A stretch of DNA of 64,000 nucleotides from Lewinellaceae bacterium (lineage in GTDB: Bacteria; Bacteroidota; Bacteroidia; Chitinophagales; Saprospiraceae). A program made the position numbers and the translations under genes. The notes below the pieces were generated by a model that did not search any database, had not been told where the DNA came from, and was given only the letters and a program-made list of their open reading frames with translations. The stretch's first letter is position 1. Each line of letters starts with the position of its first letter. Below, piece after piece: positions 40,019 to 47,876 of the stretch. The DNA lies in the NCBI GenBank assembly GCA_020636375.1, contig JACJXZ010000018.1, forward strand, positions 1 to 64,000, in the 5' to 3' direction.

Positions 40019-42929
40019 GGGCCGCCGCCAACAGGCCGGCCAGCACGAGAAAAGGCCAGAGGGGCAGGGCCGCCCGCCGCTTCAGCCGCAAAGGATCCCG
40101 GCTGCCAACGTAGGTGAACCCGCTCCAGAAGTACGGGTGCGCAAAAAGCTCGTCGTATTCCAGGCAGTACAACTTGGCCTGCCGCAGCGCTTCGCACCGC
40201 CCCATGCCTTCCGCCAGATTTTCGTAAAACCGCCCGATCAGCACCGGCGTCGTCCGGTCCTTTACCGGCCAGAGGGACATCACCAGGTCCGAACAGCCGG
40301 CATAGGCAAAAGCGTGGGCCAGGCTGGCGCTCCCCTCCCCTATCTTGATCTCCCCGATGCCGGTATTGCAGGCGCTGAGCACGGCCAGCTCCGCGTCGAG
40401 GCGCATGCTGTACAGCTCGTACACGTGCAGCCGCCCGTCCTGGCCGCCGCCGGCTTCCAGCAGCAGGTGGGAAGCAGCCGGCAGGCGCTGGTCTATTTTG
40501 GTGTGGGTCGCTACATGATATACGCCATATCGGCGGCAGTATTTCCGGAAGGCGGCCTCCGAAGCAGCCTCATCCCGCAGGAAAAGGCCCCGGAAGCTCC
40601 GTTCCAGGCTTTCCAGTTCCTGGCGGGCGCCGGGGAGGGCGGACAAGCTGCCGCCGGCCGCCGGCCCCTCCCCTTGTTCGAAGGAGGGCGCCAGGGCCAG
40701 GACCTCCCGCCGGGCAGGGACGGCCGCCCGGTTGTGCCGGGCCTGCAGGGCGGCATTGGCGGAGAATAAGTTCCGGATGGAGTATTTTTTCAACAGGTAG
40801 GCCCGCCGGGCCTGCGGCAGTCCGGCGGCAAGCGACGGCTCGGAAAGCAATAATTCAAAGGGCAGGTAGGCGAGCGCCCGGTCCGGGACGATGGCCAGCT
40901 CTTCGCCTTCGATGTAAGGCGCCAGCGGTTCTACCAGTATGCGGTACAGGTCAAAACTGCGCTCGTAAAAATCCGGGGTGCGCTGCACGGCCGCCCGGCA
41001 CAGGCCCAGCACTTTCTCTTCCAGTTGCCGGGCCGGCAGGCGAAAGAACCGCCGCTGATCGCGGGAAAGCAGGAGGACGAACATGGAATCCCCATCCAGG
41101 AAGTATTCCAGCAGGGTTTCTTCCGGCCCGAGCAGTTCTTCCTGCAAGGGGGCCACGTCCGCCAGCTGAAAGCCGTGCTTCATCTGGTAATAGCGGGGGT
41201 ATTCTTCCCGGACGCGGCTCAGGAGGCTGTCCTGCCGATGGCGTTTTTCGAACACCAGGCGCTCCCAGTCCGCCAATTGGCCCGCGCTGGCGTATCCGCG
41301 GTTCAGTTTCACCTGGGTAGAATAAAACTCGATCTCTTCCAGGAGTTTGCGCTCGGCTTCCACTACCGCGTCGGGCACGCCTGAGAACGACCGGGCATAC
41401 AGGCCGTTGAGGTTTTCCAGGATGGACAGGGCCTTGTTCTTTTCCGAGAAGGCCAGGGCCTGGTCGAAGTAGCGGGTTTCCCCCGTTTCCTCATACAGGT
41501 GGTACAAGGTATGCAGGGCGCCGGCGTACAGCTCGTTGGCGTTCGCCGCGATCTGGTCGCGGGACAGGCGGCCCTGGTAGGTCCTGCGCAGCCACATCAC
41601 CAGGGAGTCGCCCTGCTGGAAGGCCGCCAGGGAGGCTTCCAGCAGGGCCCGTTCTCCCCGGGCCAGGCCGAGTTCCCGGAGGATATCCCCCCGGAGCTTG
41701 AGCAGCCCCCGGGCCTGGGCAATGCTCTCCAGTGCCTCCCAGCGGGGAGTAAGCGGGAGGCTGGGAGCGTCGAAGCCGGGCGCCGCCCAGCGCAGCCCTT
41801 CCCGGGCGTATGCAGGCCTCCTCGTAGCGCCGCTGGTACAGCAACGTCTCTCCCAGCAACATGAAGGAACTGCTGTTGACATCCCGCCAGAAGTACGCGC
41901 CGGGAAAGTACTGGCGGACGTATGCTCGGCGGCTTCCGGCATCCCGTTGGCCAGCAGGAGTTTGCCCTGGTAATTGAAAGCGATCTGCAGGAGGTCGCGG
42001 CGGGCCTCCTGCCCGTGCGCCTGCAGCCCCTGAATGGCCTGCTGCAGGTAAAACCGGGCAGAATCCAGCCGCCCGCTTTCCGAGTGGGCCCGGGAAATGT
42101 TGAGCAGGGTGGAAAAAATATCGCTCTCGGAAGGCGGAGACAAAGCCCGGCGAAGCTGCAGGGCCCGGCGCAGGTTTTCCAGGGCGGCGGCATAATCGCC
42201 GATATCGATGTAATAAGCGCCGAGGTTGTTCAGCCCACGCCCCTGCTCCTCCTGCCGGGCAGTGAGGGCCAGCGCCTGTTTTTGATACTGGATGGCCTTT
42301 TCGAAGTCCTCCTGTTCGGCAAAGCTGTAGGAAAGGTTGAGCAGGGCCGAGGCTATGCCGCCCTGATACCGGGCCGCCCGGGCAATCTCCAGGGAGGTTT
42401 CCGTGAAGGCGATGCAGTCGCTCCACCGCCCCCGCCGCCCGTGCGCCACCCCCACGCTCAGATAAGCGTCGGCAACCCTCGGGCTCCGGCGCCCGTGATG
42501 CCGCAGGGCCGCCTCCAGAGATAGCTGGTAATAGCGCATCTGGCCGTCAAAATCGCCCAGCGCCGAATGGAAGACGCCCAGGTTCTGGAGGATGGTGCAA
42601 TAAAAAGGCAGGGTGTCGGGCTCCAGGCAGGACTCCGCCAGCAGGCGGCTGTGGCGGGCTTCCTCCAGGGCCTGCCCGAGATCCTGGGCGTAGTAGGACG
42701 TCTCGCTAAGCCACAGGTAGATATAGGACAGCTGCCGGTAGTCTTCTTCGGCAGCAAAGTAAGGCAACGCCTCCAGGTAGAGGGCGCGGGCCGCCGGGTA
42801 GTCTTCCGACAGGATGCAGGAATCCGCCTGTTCCAGCGCCAGGGCGGCACCGGAAGCGGAAACGTGATCCTGGCCAGGAAGCAAAGCCGGCGCTGACAAC
42901 AGTAGTAAGAACAGGCTGTAAAGCCGCAT
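39984..42929 (-). CDS. Exported, membrane-anchored TPR-CHAT (caspase-like) protease
   Basis: The signal peptide MRLYSLFLLLLSAPALLPGQ fixes the start at 42929 (981 residues); the long frame upstream is antisense to the next gene. Residues 30-450 are TPRs (e.g. LGVFHSALGDFDGQMRYYQ). The CHAT domain (about 660-945) carries His809 in HVATHT and Cys854 in LSACNTG, the caspase-like dyad, then SLWPVKDRTTPVLIGRFY. A C-terminal helix (LWPFLVLAGLLAAALTVVLI, about 954-973) and RRGRR anchor it with the protease outside the cytoplasm. Residues 335-372 are read in the wrong frame between two compensating shifts. It converges with the sigma/TPR pair. Confidence 0.85.
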   Translation of the reverse strand: MRLYSLFLLLLSAPALLPGQDHVSASGAALALEQADSCILSEDYPAARALYLEALPYFAAEEDYRQLSYIYLWLSETSYYAQDLGQALEEARHSRLLAESCLEPDTLPFYCTILQNLGVFHSALGDFDGQMRYYQLSLEAALRHHGRRSPRVADAYLSVGVAHGRRGRWSDCIAFTETSLEIARAARYQGGIASALLNLSYSFAEQEDFEKAIQYQKQALALTARQEEQGRGLNNLGAYYIDIGDYAAALENLRRALQLRRALSPPSESDIFSTLLNISRAHSESGRLDSARFYLQQAIQGLQAHGQEARRDLLQIAFNYQGKLLLANGMPEAAEHTSASTFPARTSGGMSTAVPSCCWERRCCTSGATRRPAYAREGLRWAAPGFDAPSLPLTPRWEALESIAQARGLLKLRGDILRELGLARGERALLEASLAAFQQGDSLVMWLRRTYQGRLSRDQIAANANELYAGALHTLYHLYEETGETRYFDQALAFSEKNKALSILENLNGLYARSFSGVPDAVVEAERKLLEEIEFYSTQVKLNRGYASAGQLADWERLVFEKRHRQDSLLSRVREEYPRYYQMKHGFQLADVAPLQEELLGPEETLLEYFLDGDSMFVLLLSRDQRRFFRLPARQLEEKVLGLCRAAVQRTPDFYERSFDLYRILVEPLAPYIEGEELAIVPDRALAYLPFELLLSEPSLAAGLPQARRAYLLKKYSIRNLFSANAALQARHNRAAVPARREVLALAPSFEQGEGPAAGGSLSALPGARQELESLERSFRGLFLRDEAASEAAFRKYCRRYGVYHVATHTKIDQRLPAASHLLLEAGGGQDGRLHVYELYSMRLDAELAVLSACNTGIGEIKIGEGSASLAHAFAYAGCSDLVMSLWPVKDRTTPVLIGRFYENLAEGMGRCEALRQAKLYCLEYDELFAHPYFWSGFTYVGSRDPLRLKRRAALPLWPFLVLAGLLAAALTVVLIRRGRR

Positions 42930-43076
42930 AGAAACGATTTGCAGGGCTGAGGGCTGGAAAATAGGAAAAATACCTGAAACTATGGGGGGAGATGCCTCTG
43001 CAATAATTAGAAACTGACAAACCTCATTGACCACGGGGCGTAAAGGCTGCAAATTGGACGGCAAAACCCGCAAACT

Positions 43077-43673
43077 ATGGCATCCCTCTCCTGGCGTTTC
43101 TTCTTCACCACCCTGGCGGTCGACCTCCCACTGGAAGAGATCGTCGACGAGGTGCGCGACTTCGACGAGCGCTTCGGCATCATCCTGCGCAAGCACCTGG
43201 CCCTGCTGGGCTGGTGGTGTTTCCTCAGCCTGGCCGTCGGCGTGCCGGGCCTGTTCCTGCTCAAAGGCTGGCTGTGGTACTTCATGCTGATGAACATGAC
43301 GTGGGGCGTGATCAACTTCGCCATCATCCTCTGGATCTTCGACCACATCTTCCTCCGGCGGTTCGTGGAGGGCAACGTCTTTCAGCGCTTCGAGGTGCAG
43401 CGCCACGTCGAGCAGATGCTACTGCTCAATATCGGGCTGGACACGGCCTACGTCTTTGCCGGCCTGTGGCTGAAGGCCTTGTCTGCCATCCCCGGCATGG
43501 CCTACCCGGAGCTGTGGCTGGGCTTCGGCTGGTCCGTTATCCTGCAGGGGGCTTTCCTGTTCATCCACGACAACATCTTCCACTACCTGCACCGGGCCAA
43601 CTTCCGCAAGTGCAAGCCGTTTCTGGAGGACGTGATGGAGGCGCAGATGGAGCTGAGGAGGCAGGGGGTTTGA
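43077..43673 (+). CDS. Four-helix integral membrane protein of unknown function
   Basis: The 198 residues contain four hydrophobic segments: ALLGWWCFLSLAVGVPGLFLL, MLMNMTWGVINFAIILWIF, MLLLNIGLDTAYVFAGLWL and LGFGWSVILQGAFLFIHDNI, ending in a His-rich FHYLHRANFRKCKP. It resembles uncharacterised Bacteroidota membrane proteins, perhaps the DUF6992 group; I am not certain. Its 5' end is divergent from the CHAT gene (about 150 bases between the two starts), so the two may share a control region. The stop is 20 bases before a CTCCGGAAA element. Confidence 0.7.
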   Translation: MASLSWRFFFTTLAVDLPLEEIVDEVRDFDERFGIILRKHLALLGWWCFLSLAVGVPGLFLLKGWLWYFMLMNMTWGVINFAIILWIFDHIFLRRFVEGNVFQRFEVQRHVEQMLLLNIGLDTAYVFAGLWLKALSAIPGMAYPELWLGFGWSVILQGAFLFIHDNIFHYLHRANFRKCKPFLEDVMEAQMELRRQGV

Positions 43674-43693
43674 AAGTGTATGGGTGTATGAGT

Positions 43694-43854
43694 GAGGGCA
43701 CTCCGGAAAGTCCCCCAAATGAGTGGATGAGTGAGGGACTGAATGAGTGAATATGTATTGTTTTTAAAATCAAACCTTATTACATAGCTGATTCTATTCA
43801 CTCATTCGCTAAGTCACTCCTTCACTCCTTTCCCAGGGTTTCCGGAGTGCCCTC
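43694..43854. mobile_element. MITE-like element with CTCCGGAAA inverted ends, copy 2
   Basis: The ends GAGGGCACTCCGGAAA and TTTCCGGAGTGCCCTC are perfect inverted repeats of 16 bp. The body is nearly identical to copy 1 at 16.5 kb, lacking a short AATATAAA segment. Flanks contain GGGTGTATGAGT and TGGGTGCATTTGTG; no clean target duplication is seen. The rest of the gap to 44043 shows no gene, only an imperfect CAGCCCAG / GGCTGGGC palindrome near 43.97 kb. Confidence 0.85.
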
Positions 43855-44043
43855 ATGGGTGCATTTGTGTATATGTCGGCGGAAACGCCAGGTGGCAGGA
43901 AGGAAAGGAATGGCTATATGGCATATTGAATGGAAAGCGCTATGATCTTTATTCAGCCCCAGGGTGTTGATAAGTTGGCTGGGCTGATTTCCCGGGGCTG
44001 CGGGATGCTGATCAACCCAGCCGACTAATTAAACCGACACCCA

Positions 44044-45348
44044 ATGAAGATCAACATCCCCGAAACAGACAAAAAGCGCGTCGTCATCGTCGGCGGCGGA
44101 TTTGGCGGGCTGAAGCTGGCTTTGAAACTGGCCCGGCGCAAAGCGTACCAGGTGGTATTGCTGGACAAGAACAACTACCACCAGTTCCAACCCTTGTTTT
44201 ACCAGGTGGCCATGTCGGGGCTGGAACCCAGTTCCATCGTCTTCCCGCTGCGCAAAGCCTTCCGAAAAAAAGAAGACGTCTACATCCGCGTGACGGAAGT
44301 CCTGGCGGTGCATCCGGACAGGCAACAACTGGAAACCTCCCTGGGCATATGCAATTACGACTACCTGGTGCTGGCCATTGGCGCCGACACCAATTTTTTC
44401 GGCAATGAGAAGATCGCCCGGCTGGCCATCCCAATGAAGTCTGTCTCCGAGGCCTTGTTTCTCCGCAACCGCATCCTGTCCGATTACGAAAAAGCCCTTT
44501 CCACTACCGATTACGAGGAGCGGCAGGGGCTGATGGACATCGTGGTGGTCGGCGGCGGGCCCACCGGCGTGGAAGTCTCCGGCGCCCTGGCGGAAATGAA
44601 GCGGTACGTTTTCCCCAAAGATTATCCGGAACTGAACACAGACGAGATTGACATCTACCTGGTGGAAGGCGCCAACCGCTTGCTGGCGGGAATGTCGGAG
44701 CAATCATCCCGGAAATCGCTGGAGTTCCTTACCAATCTCGGCGTCAAAGTCCGCCTCAAAACCATGGTAACGGACTTTGACGGCGAGTGCGTGCATACGA
44801 ACGACGGGGAAACCATCCGCGCCCGCAAGGTGATCTGGGCAGCGGGGGTCAAAGGCGCCAAAATGGAGGGCGTGCCGACATCGGCCCTCACCCGCGGCAA
44901 CCGCATCCGGGTGAACCGCTTCAGCCAGGTGGAAGGGCTGGAAAACGTCTACGCCATCGGCGATATCGCCTACATGGAGGAAGAGGCCTACCCGCAGGGG
45001 CACCCGCAGGTGGCGCAGGTGGCCATGCAACAGGCCGTCTGCCTGGCCGACAACCTCAGCAACCTGCACCGCGGCCGGGAACTCACCCCCTTTTCCTACA
45101 AAGACCTGGGCTCGATGGCGACCATCGGCCGCAACCGCGCCGTGGCCGACCTGCCCGGCTTCAAGTTCCAGGGCGCCTTCGCCTGGCTGATCTGGCTGTT
45201 CGTCCACCTCTTCCAAATCCTTGGCGTTAAAAATAAAGTTTTTATCTTTCTGAACTGGGTCTGGAATTACGTGACCTACGACCAGTCGCTGCGCCTCATC
45301 ATCCGCCCCCGGGTGCCGAAGAGCGGGGAGGTGGAGGTGGAGTCTTAG
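44044..45348 (+). CDS. ndh: Type II NADH:quinone oxidoreductase (NDH-2)
   Basis: The 434-residue protein has the FAD-binding VVIVGGGFGGLKLALKL (13-29), the NAD-binding VVVGGGPTGVEVSGALAEM (about 168-186) and a second FAD contact YAIGDIAYM. LDKNNYHQFQPLFYQVA is the usual NDH-2 signature near residue 45. The C-terminal 70 residues (FAWLIWLFVHLFQILGVKNK, FLNWVWNYVTYDQSLRLI) are the membrane-binding amphipathic helices. It passes electrons from NADH to quinone without pumping protons. It stands alone between repeat tracts. Confidence 0.93.
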   Translation: MKINIPETDKKRVVIVGGGFGGLKLALKLARRKAYQVVLLDKNNYHQFQPLFYQVAMSGLEPSSIVFPLRKAFRKKEDVYIRVTEVLAVHPDRQQLETSLGICNYDYLVLAIGADTNFFGNEKIARLAIPMKSVSEALFLRNRILSDYEKALSTTDYEERQGLMDIVVVGGGPTGVEVSGALAEMKRYVFPKDYPELNTDEIDIYLVEGANRLLAGMSEQSSRKSLEFLTNLGVKVRLKTMVTDFDGECVHTNDGETIRARKVIWAAGVKGAKMEGVPTSALTRGNRIRVNRFSQVEGLENVYAIGDIAYMEEEAYPQGHPQVAQVAMQQAVCLADNLSNLHRGRELTPFSYKDLGSMATIGRNRAVADLPGFKFQGAFAWLIWLFVHLFQILGVKNKVFIFLNWVWNYVTYDQSLRLIIRPRVPKSGEVEVES

Positions 45349-45356
45349 GGGGAGTG

Positions 45357-45395
45357 GGTGTATGTGTTTATGTGTTTATGTGTTTATGTGTTGGG
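45357..45395. repeat. TGTTTATG 9-bp array
   Basis: Four units of GTGTTTATG lie between the NDH-2 stop and the longer 7-bp array. Confidence 0.8.
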
Positions 45396-45675
45396 GCGAA
45401 CAGCGAACAGCGGACAGCGGACAGCGGACAGCGAACAGCGGACAGCGAACAGCGAACAGCGAACAGCGAACAGCGGACAGCGGACAGCGGACAGCGGACA
45501 GCGAACAGCGAATAGCGAATAGCGAACAGCGAACAGCGAACAGCGAACAGCGAACAGCGAACAGCGAACAGCGAACAGCGAACAGCGAACAGCGAACAGC
45601 GAACAGCGAACAGCGAACAGCGAACAGCGAACAGCGAATAGCGAACAGCGAACAGCGAATAGCGAACAGCGAACA
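45396..45675. repeat. 7-bp tandem array, about 40 units of GCGAACA
   Basis: The 280-base tract is exactly 40 times 7, made of GCGAACA with GCGGACA and GCGAATA variants. It ends 17 bases before the ATG of the SnoaL-thioredoxin gene. All frames through it are open, producing meaningless repeats such as QRTANSE. Related shorter tracts are at 7.8 and 32.1 kb. Confidence 0.95.
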
Positions 45676-45692
45676 ACAACATACTAACCGAC

Positions 45693-46667
45693 ATGAACAA
45701 ACTACTGATCTTTCTTGCTCTGCTCCTCTCTACCCCCCTCTACAGCCAGCTTCGGGTAAAGCCCCGGCCGGCCGATGTAGAGTCTGCCGACGCCATCATT
45801 GCGGCCCTTTACGAGGCCATCAGCGGGCCGGCGGGCCAGGAGCGCGACTGGAACCGGCTGCGCAGCCTGTTTACCCGGGAAGCGCGCCTGATGAATGTCT
45901 ACAAAAACCAGGATGGCCTGACCGGCATGGTGACCATGACGGTGGAGGACTACATCAAGCGCGTGGAACGGCAGTTCCGGGAAAATGGCTTTTTCGAACG
46001 GGAACTCAGCCGGAAAACCGACCGCTTCGGGCTCGTCACCCAGGTTTTTTCCACCTATGAATCCCGCCAGGAGAAAGATGGGCCAGTCGTTGCCCGGGGC
46101 ATCAACAGCATCCAACTGGCTGAACACAGCGGCCGCTTCTGGATCGCCAATATCCTCTGGAACAACGAGACGAAAGAGCATGCCATCCCTGCCCAATACC
46201 TTGCTCCTGTGAACCAACGGACGGAAAACCACGAAGGAGAAACCATCCTGGTGGGCCGGATCAACCGTATCGGCCTGCAGCAGGAACCCTTCGGCTTCTG
46301 GTTCAACGACGGCTATACCGACTATGAGGTGGACAAAACCAGCCTGCAGGGGATCAAAGAGGCCCTCCAGGGCGTCGACATCCTTGCTTTCATGGGCACC
46401 TGGTGCTCGGACAGCCAGCGGGAAGTCCCTCACTTTTTCAAAATCCTGGACCTGGCAGGGTATGACCTGAACGGCCTGCAGCTCGTTGCCCTGAGCAACC
46501 ACCCGGATAACTACAAGCAGAGCCCTCAGCACGAAGAACAGGGCTGGAATATCGAGTACGTGCCCACCTTCATCTTCCTGAAAAACGGCAAAGAGCTGGG
46601 CCGCATCGTGGAATCTCCCGACGTTAGTTTAGAAAAGGATATGCGGAAGATATTGACGGGGAAGTGA
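45693..46667 (+). CDS. Exported SnoaL-like/thioredoxin fusion protein
   Basis: The 324 residues start with a signal peptide (MNKLLIFLALLLSTPLYSQ). Residues 30-165 form a SnoaL/NTF2-like domain (IIAALYEAISGPAGQERDW, LFTREARLMNVY, IQLAEHSGRFWIANI). Residues 200-324 form a thioredoxin domain with LAFMGTWCSDSQREVPHF: the active site is Trp237-Cys238-Ser-Asp-Ser241, a CxxS type, and the cis-Pro is in EYVPTFIF (Pro291). WCSDS-type thioredoxins are common in Bacteroidota. A monothiol site suggests reduction of mixed disulfides or chaperone use. The start codon is 17 bases after the 7-bp array, which leaves little room for a promoter. Confidence 0.8.
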   Translation: MNKLLIFLALLLSTPLYSQLRVKPRPADVESADAIIAALYEAISGPAGQERDWNRLRSLFTREARLMNVYKNQDGLTGMVTMTVEDYIKRVERQFRENGFFERELSRKTDRFGLVTQVFSTYESRQEKDGPVVARGINSIQLAEHSGRFWIANILWNNETKEHAIPAQYLAPVNQRTENHEGETILVGRINRIGLQQEPFGFWFNDGYTDYEVDKTSLQGIKEALQGVDILAFMGTWCSDSQREVPHFFKILDLAGYDLNGLQLVALSNHPDNYKQSPQHEEQGWNIEYVPTFIFLKNGKELGRIVESPDVSLEKDMRKILTGK

Positions 46668-46824
46668 GCGGGTTATATTGTTATAGGGTTATATTGTTAT
46701 AGGGATAGGCAGGAGCCAGCTTTTGGCACAACACAATAACCTCCGTCTTCGCTAAAGCTCTTCCGGGTAAAATCCAACAATATAGCCATCCAGTCATCCA
46801 ACAATATAACCAATCGGCAGCCTG

Positions 46825-47235
46825 TTACATCGCCCGGCGGAACAAATACCTCGTCATAAATATCCCTGTATTGTTGCCGCCGGCCTCGCCGAAGGCGCCG
46901 GAGCCGTAGACGCCGGAGGTGACGTCCTGCAGTTCCCAGCCTTCTGCATACATCTGGCTGACCTTATTGGTGATGGCCTGGTCATTTTCCCGGACGTTGG
47001 AGAAGTTGATGCCCGTCAGGCTGAAGAAGTTTTCCATTTTGATCTCTTCCATCTTGCCGTCCGGCCCGATGGTGATCATGCGGGAGCGGCCCATGCCCGC
47101 CGGCACGACCGACTCAATGACGGTCACCTGGGTGAATTCGTATTGGGTGTTGGGCTTGAGGTTAGCGGTGCTGGCAGTGAGGACGACGACGCAGACGCCG
47201 GCCAGCAGGCCGAGCAGGAATTGATAAGGCTTCAT
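46825..47235 (-). CDS. Small exported or anchored protein, unknown function
   Basis: The 136 residues start MKPYQFLLGLLAGVCVVVL (signal or anchor). The body has YEFTQVTVIESVVP, INFSNVRENDQAITNKVSQM and YAEGWELQDVTSGVYGSGAF, a pattern of two beta strands and a helix followed by GWEL that resembles DUF4177-type proteins. I do not recognise it firmly. The gap to the previous gene (46668-46824) carries TTATATTGTTATAGG repeats. Confidence 0.6.
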   Translation of the reverse strand: MKPYQFLLGLLAGVCVVVLTASTANLKPNTQYEFTQVTVIESVVPAGMGRSRMITIGPDGKMEEIKMENFFSLTGINFSNVRENDQAITNKVSQMYAEGWELQDVTSGVYGSGAFGEAGGNNTGIFMTRYLFRRAM

Positions 47236-47505
47236 GCTGATGTGGTTAAACGGTTATTGTAATCTGTTATGGAGCTTTTAAAAAATAAATTCGACGCCAG
47301 TGAAATGTCAAATTTACTTTTTAATCACTACTATGAGATGCAAACAGGAGGCAGGGGGCCTCATTCCGGCAAGGCCAAATTGCCGGGCTTTCGACGAAGA
47401 GCGGGAAAAGGGGGATGAAGGAGAACGTACGACTGACAGGATAAAAACGAGCAAATCACCCGCTTTCTCATTTCAACTCGTTCCGAGGCTTTACCGGGAA
47501 ATTCC

Positions 47506-47870
47506 CTATCTCATTTTTTCCTTCACTTTTTTGACAAAATCTACAGTTACCCTTGCCGCCTCAGCAATCTGGCTATCCGTCAGATTTTGCATTTTCAGCA
47601 GATTGATCACGATTTCCGTTCTTTCTTTTTCCAGCTTTTCTTCGGCTATAAGCTCCGATTCAAATGCAATCGTCTCCGCGATGCTGGCCCTATCCGACAA
47701 GACCTCTACGAACCGGTCGTATTCCCTCCGCTCCTGGTCTGTCATGTTGATGATCTTCAGTACTTCGTTGGCTTATTTAATGCCCTTTGCGGAAAATTCG
47801 CTTTTTATTTCGCTGTTTTTCAGGAAATAAATCCACTCATCCAATGCACACATGAACGTATACACGTTTC
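47506..47870 (-). pseudogene. Rpn/PD-(D/E)XK transposase-like fragment
   Basis: The intact part (47506-47745) encodes MTDQERREYDRFVEVLSDRA, AEEKLEKERTEIVINLLKM and LTDSQIAEAARVTVDFVKK, the C-terminus of Rpn-family PD-(D/E)XK proteins often annotated as transposases. In the same frame upstream, after one TAA, the family sequence continues: VYTFMCALDEWIYFLKNSE, FSAKGIK-stop-ANEVLKIINM. So the gene has a nonsense codon and has lost its N-terminal nuclease half, cut near the end of the CoA-transferase gene. Confidence 0.75.
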
Positions 47871-47876
47871 TCCCCC

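Noticed and set aside
42930..43406. N-terminal extension of the CHAT gene
   Set aside because: It is antisense to the membrane protein at 43077 and the CHAT protein has a perfect signal peptide starting at 42929.
45362..46060. 232-codon repeat protein QRTANSE
   Set aside because: It is the 7-bp array translated; the frame ends inside the real SnoaL-thioredoxin gene in another frame.
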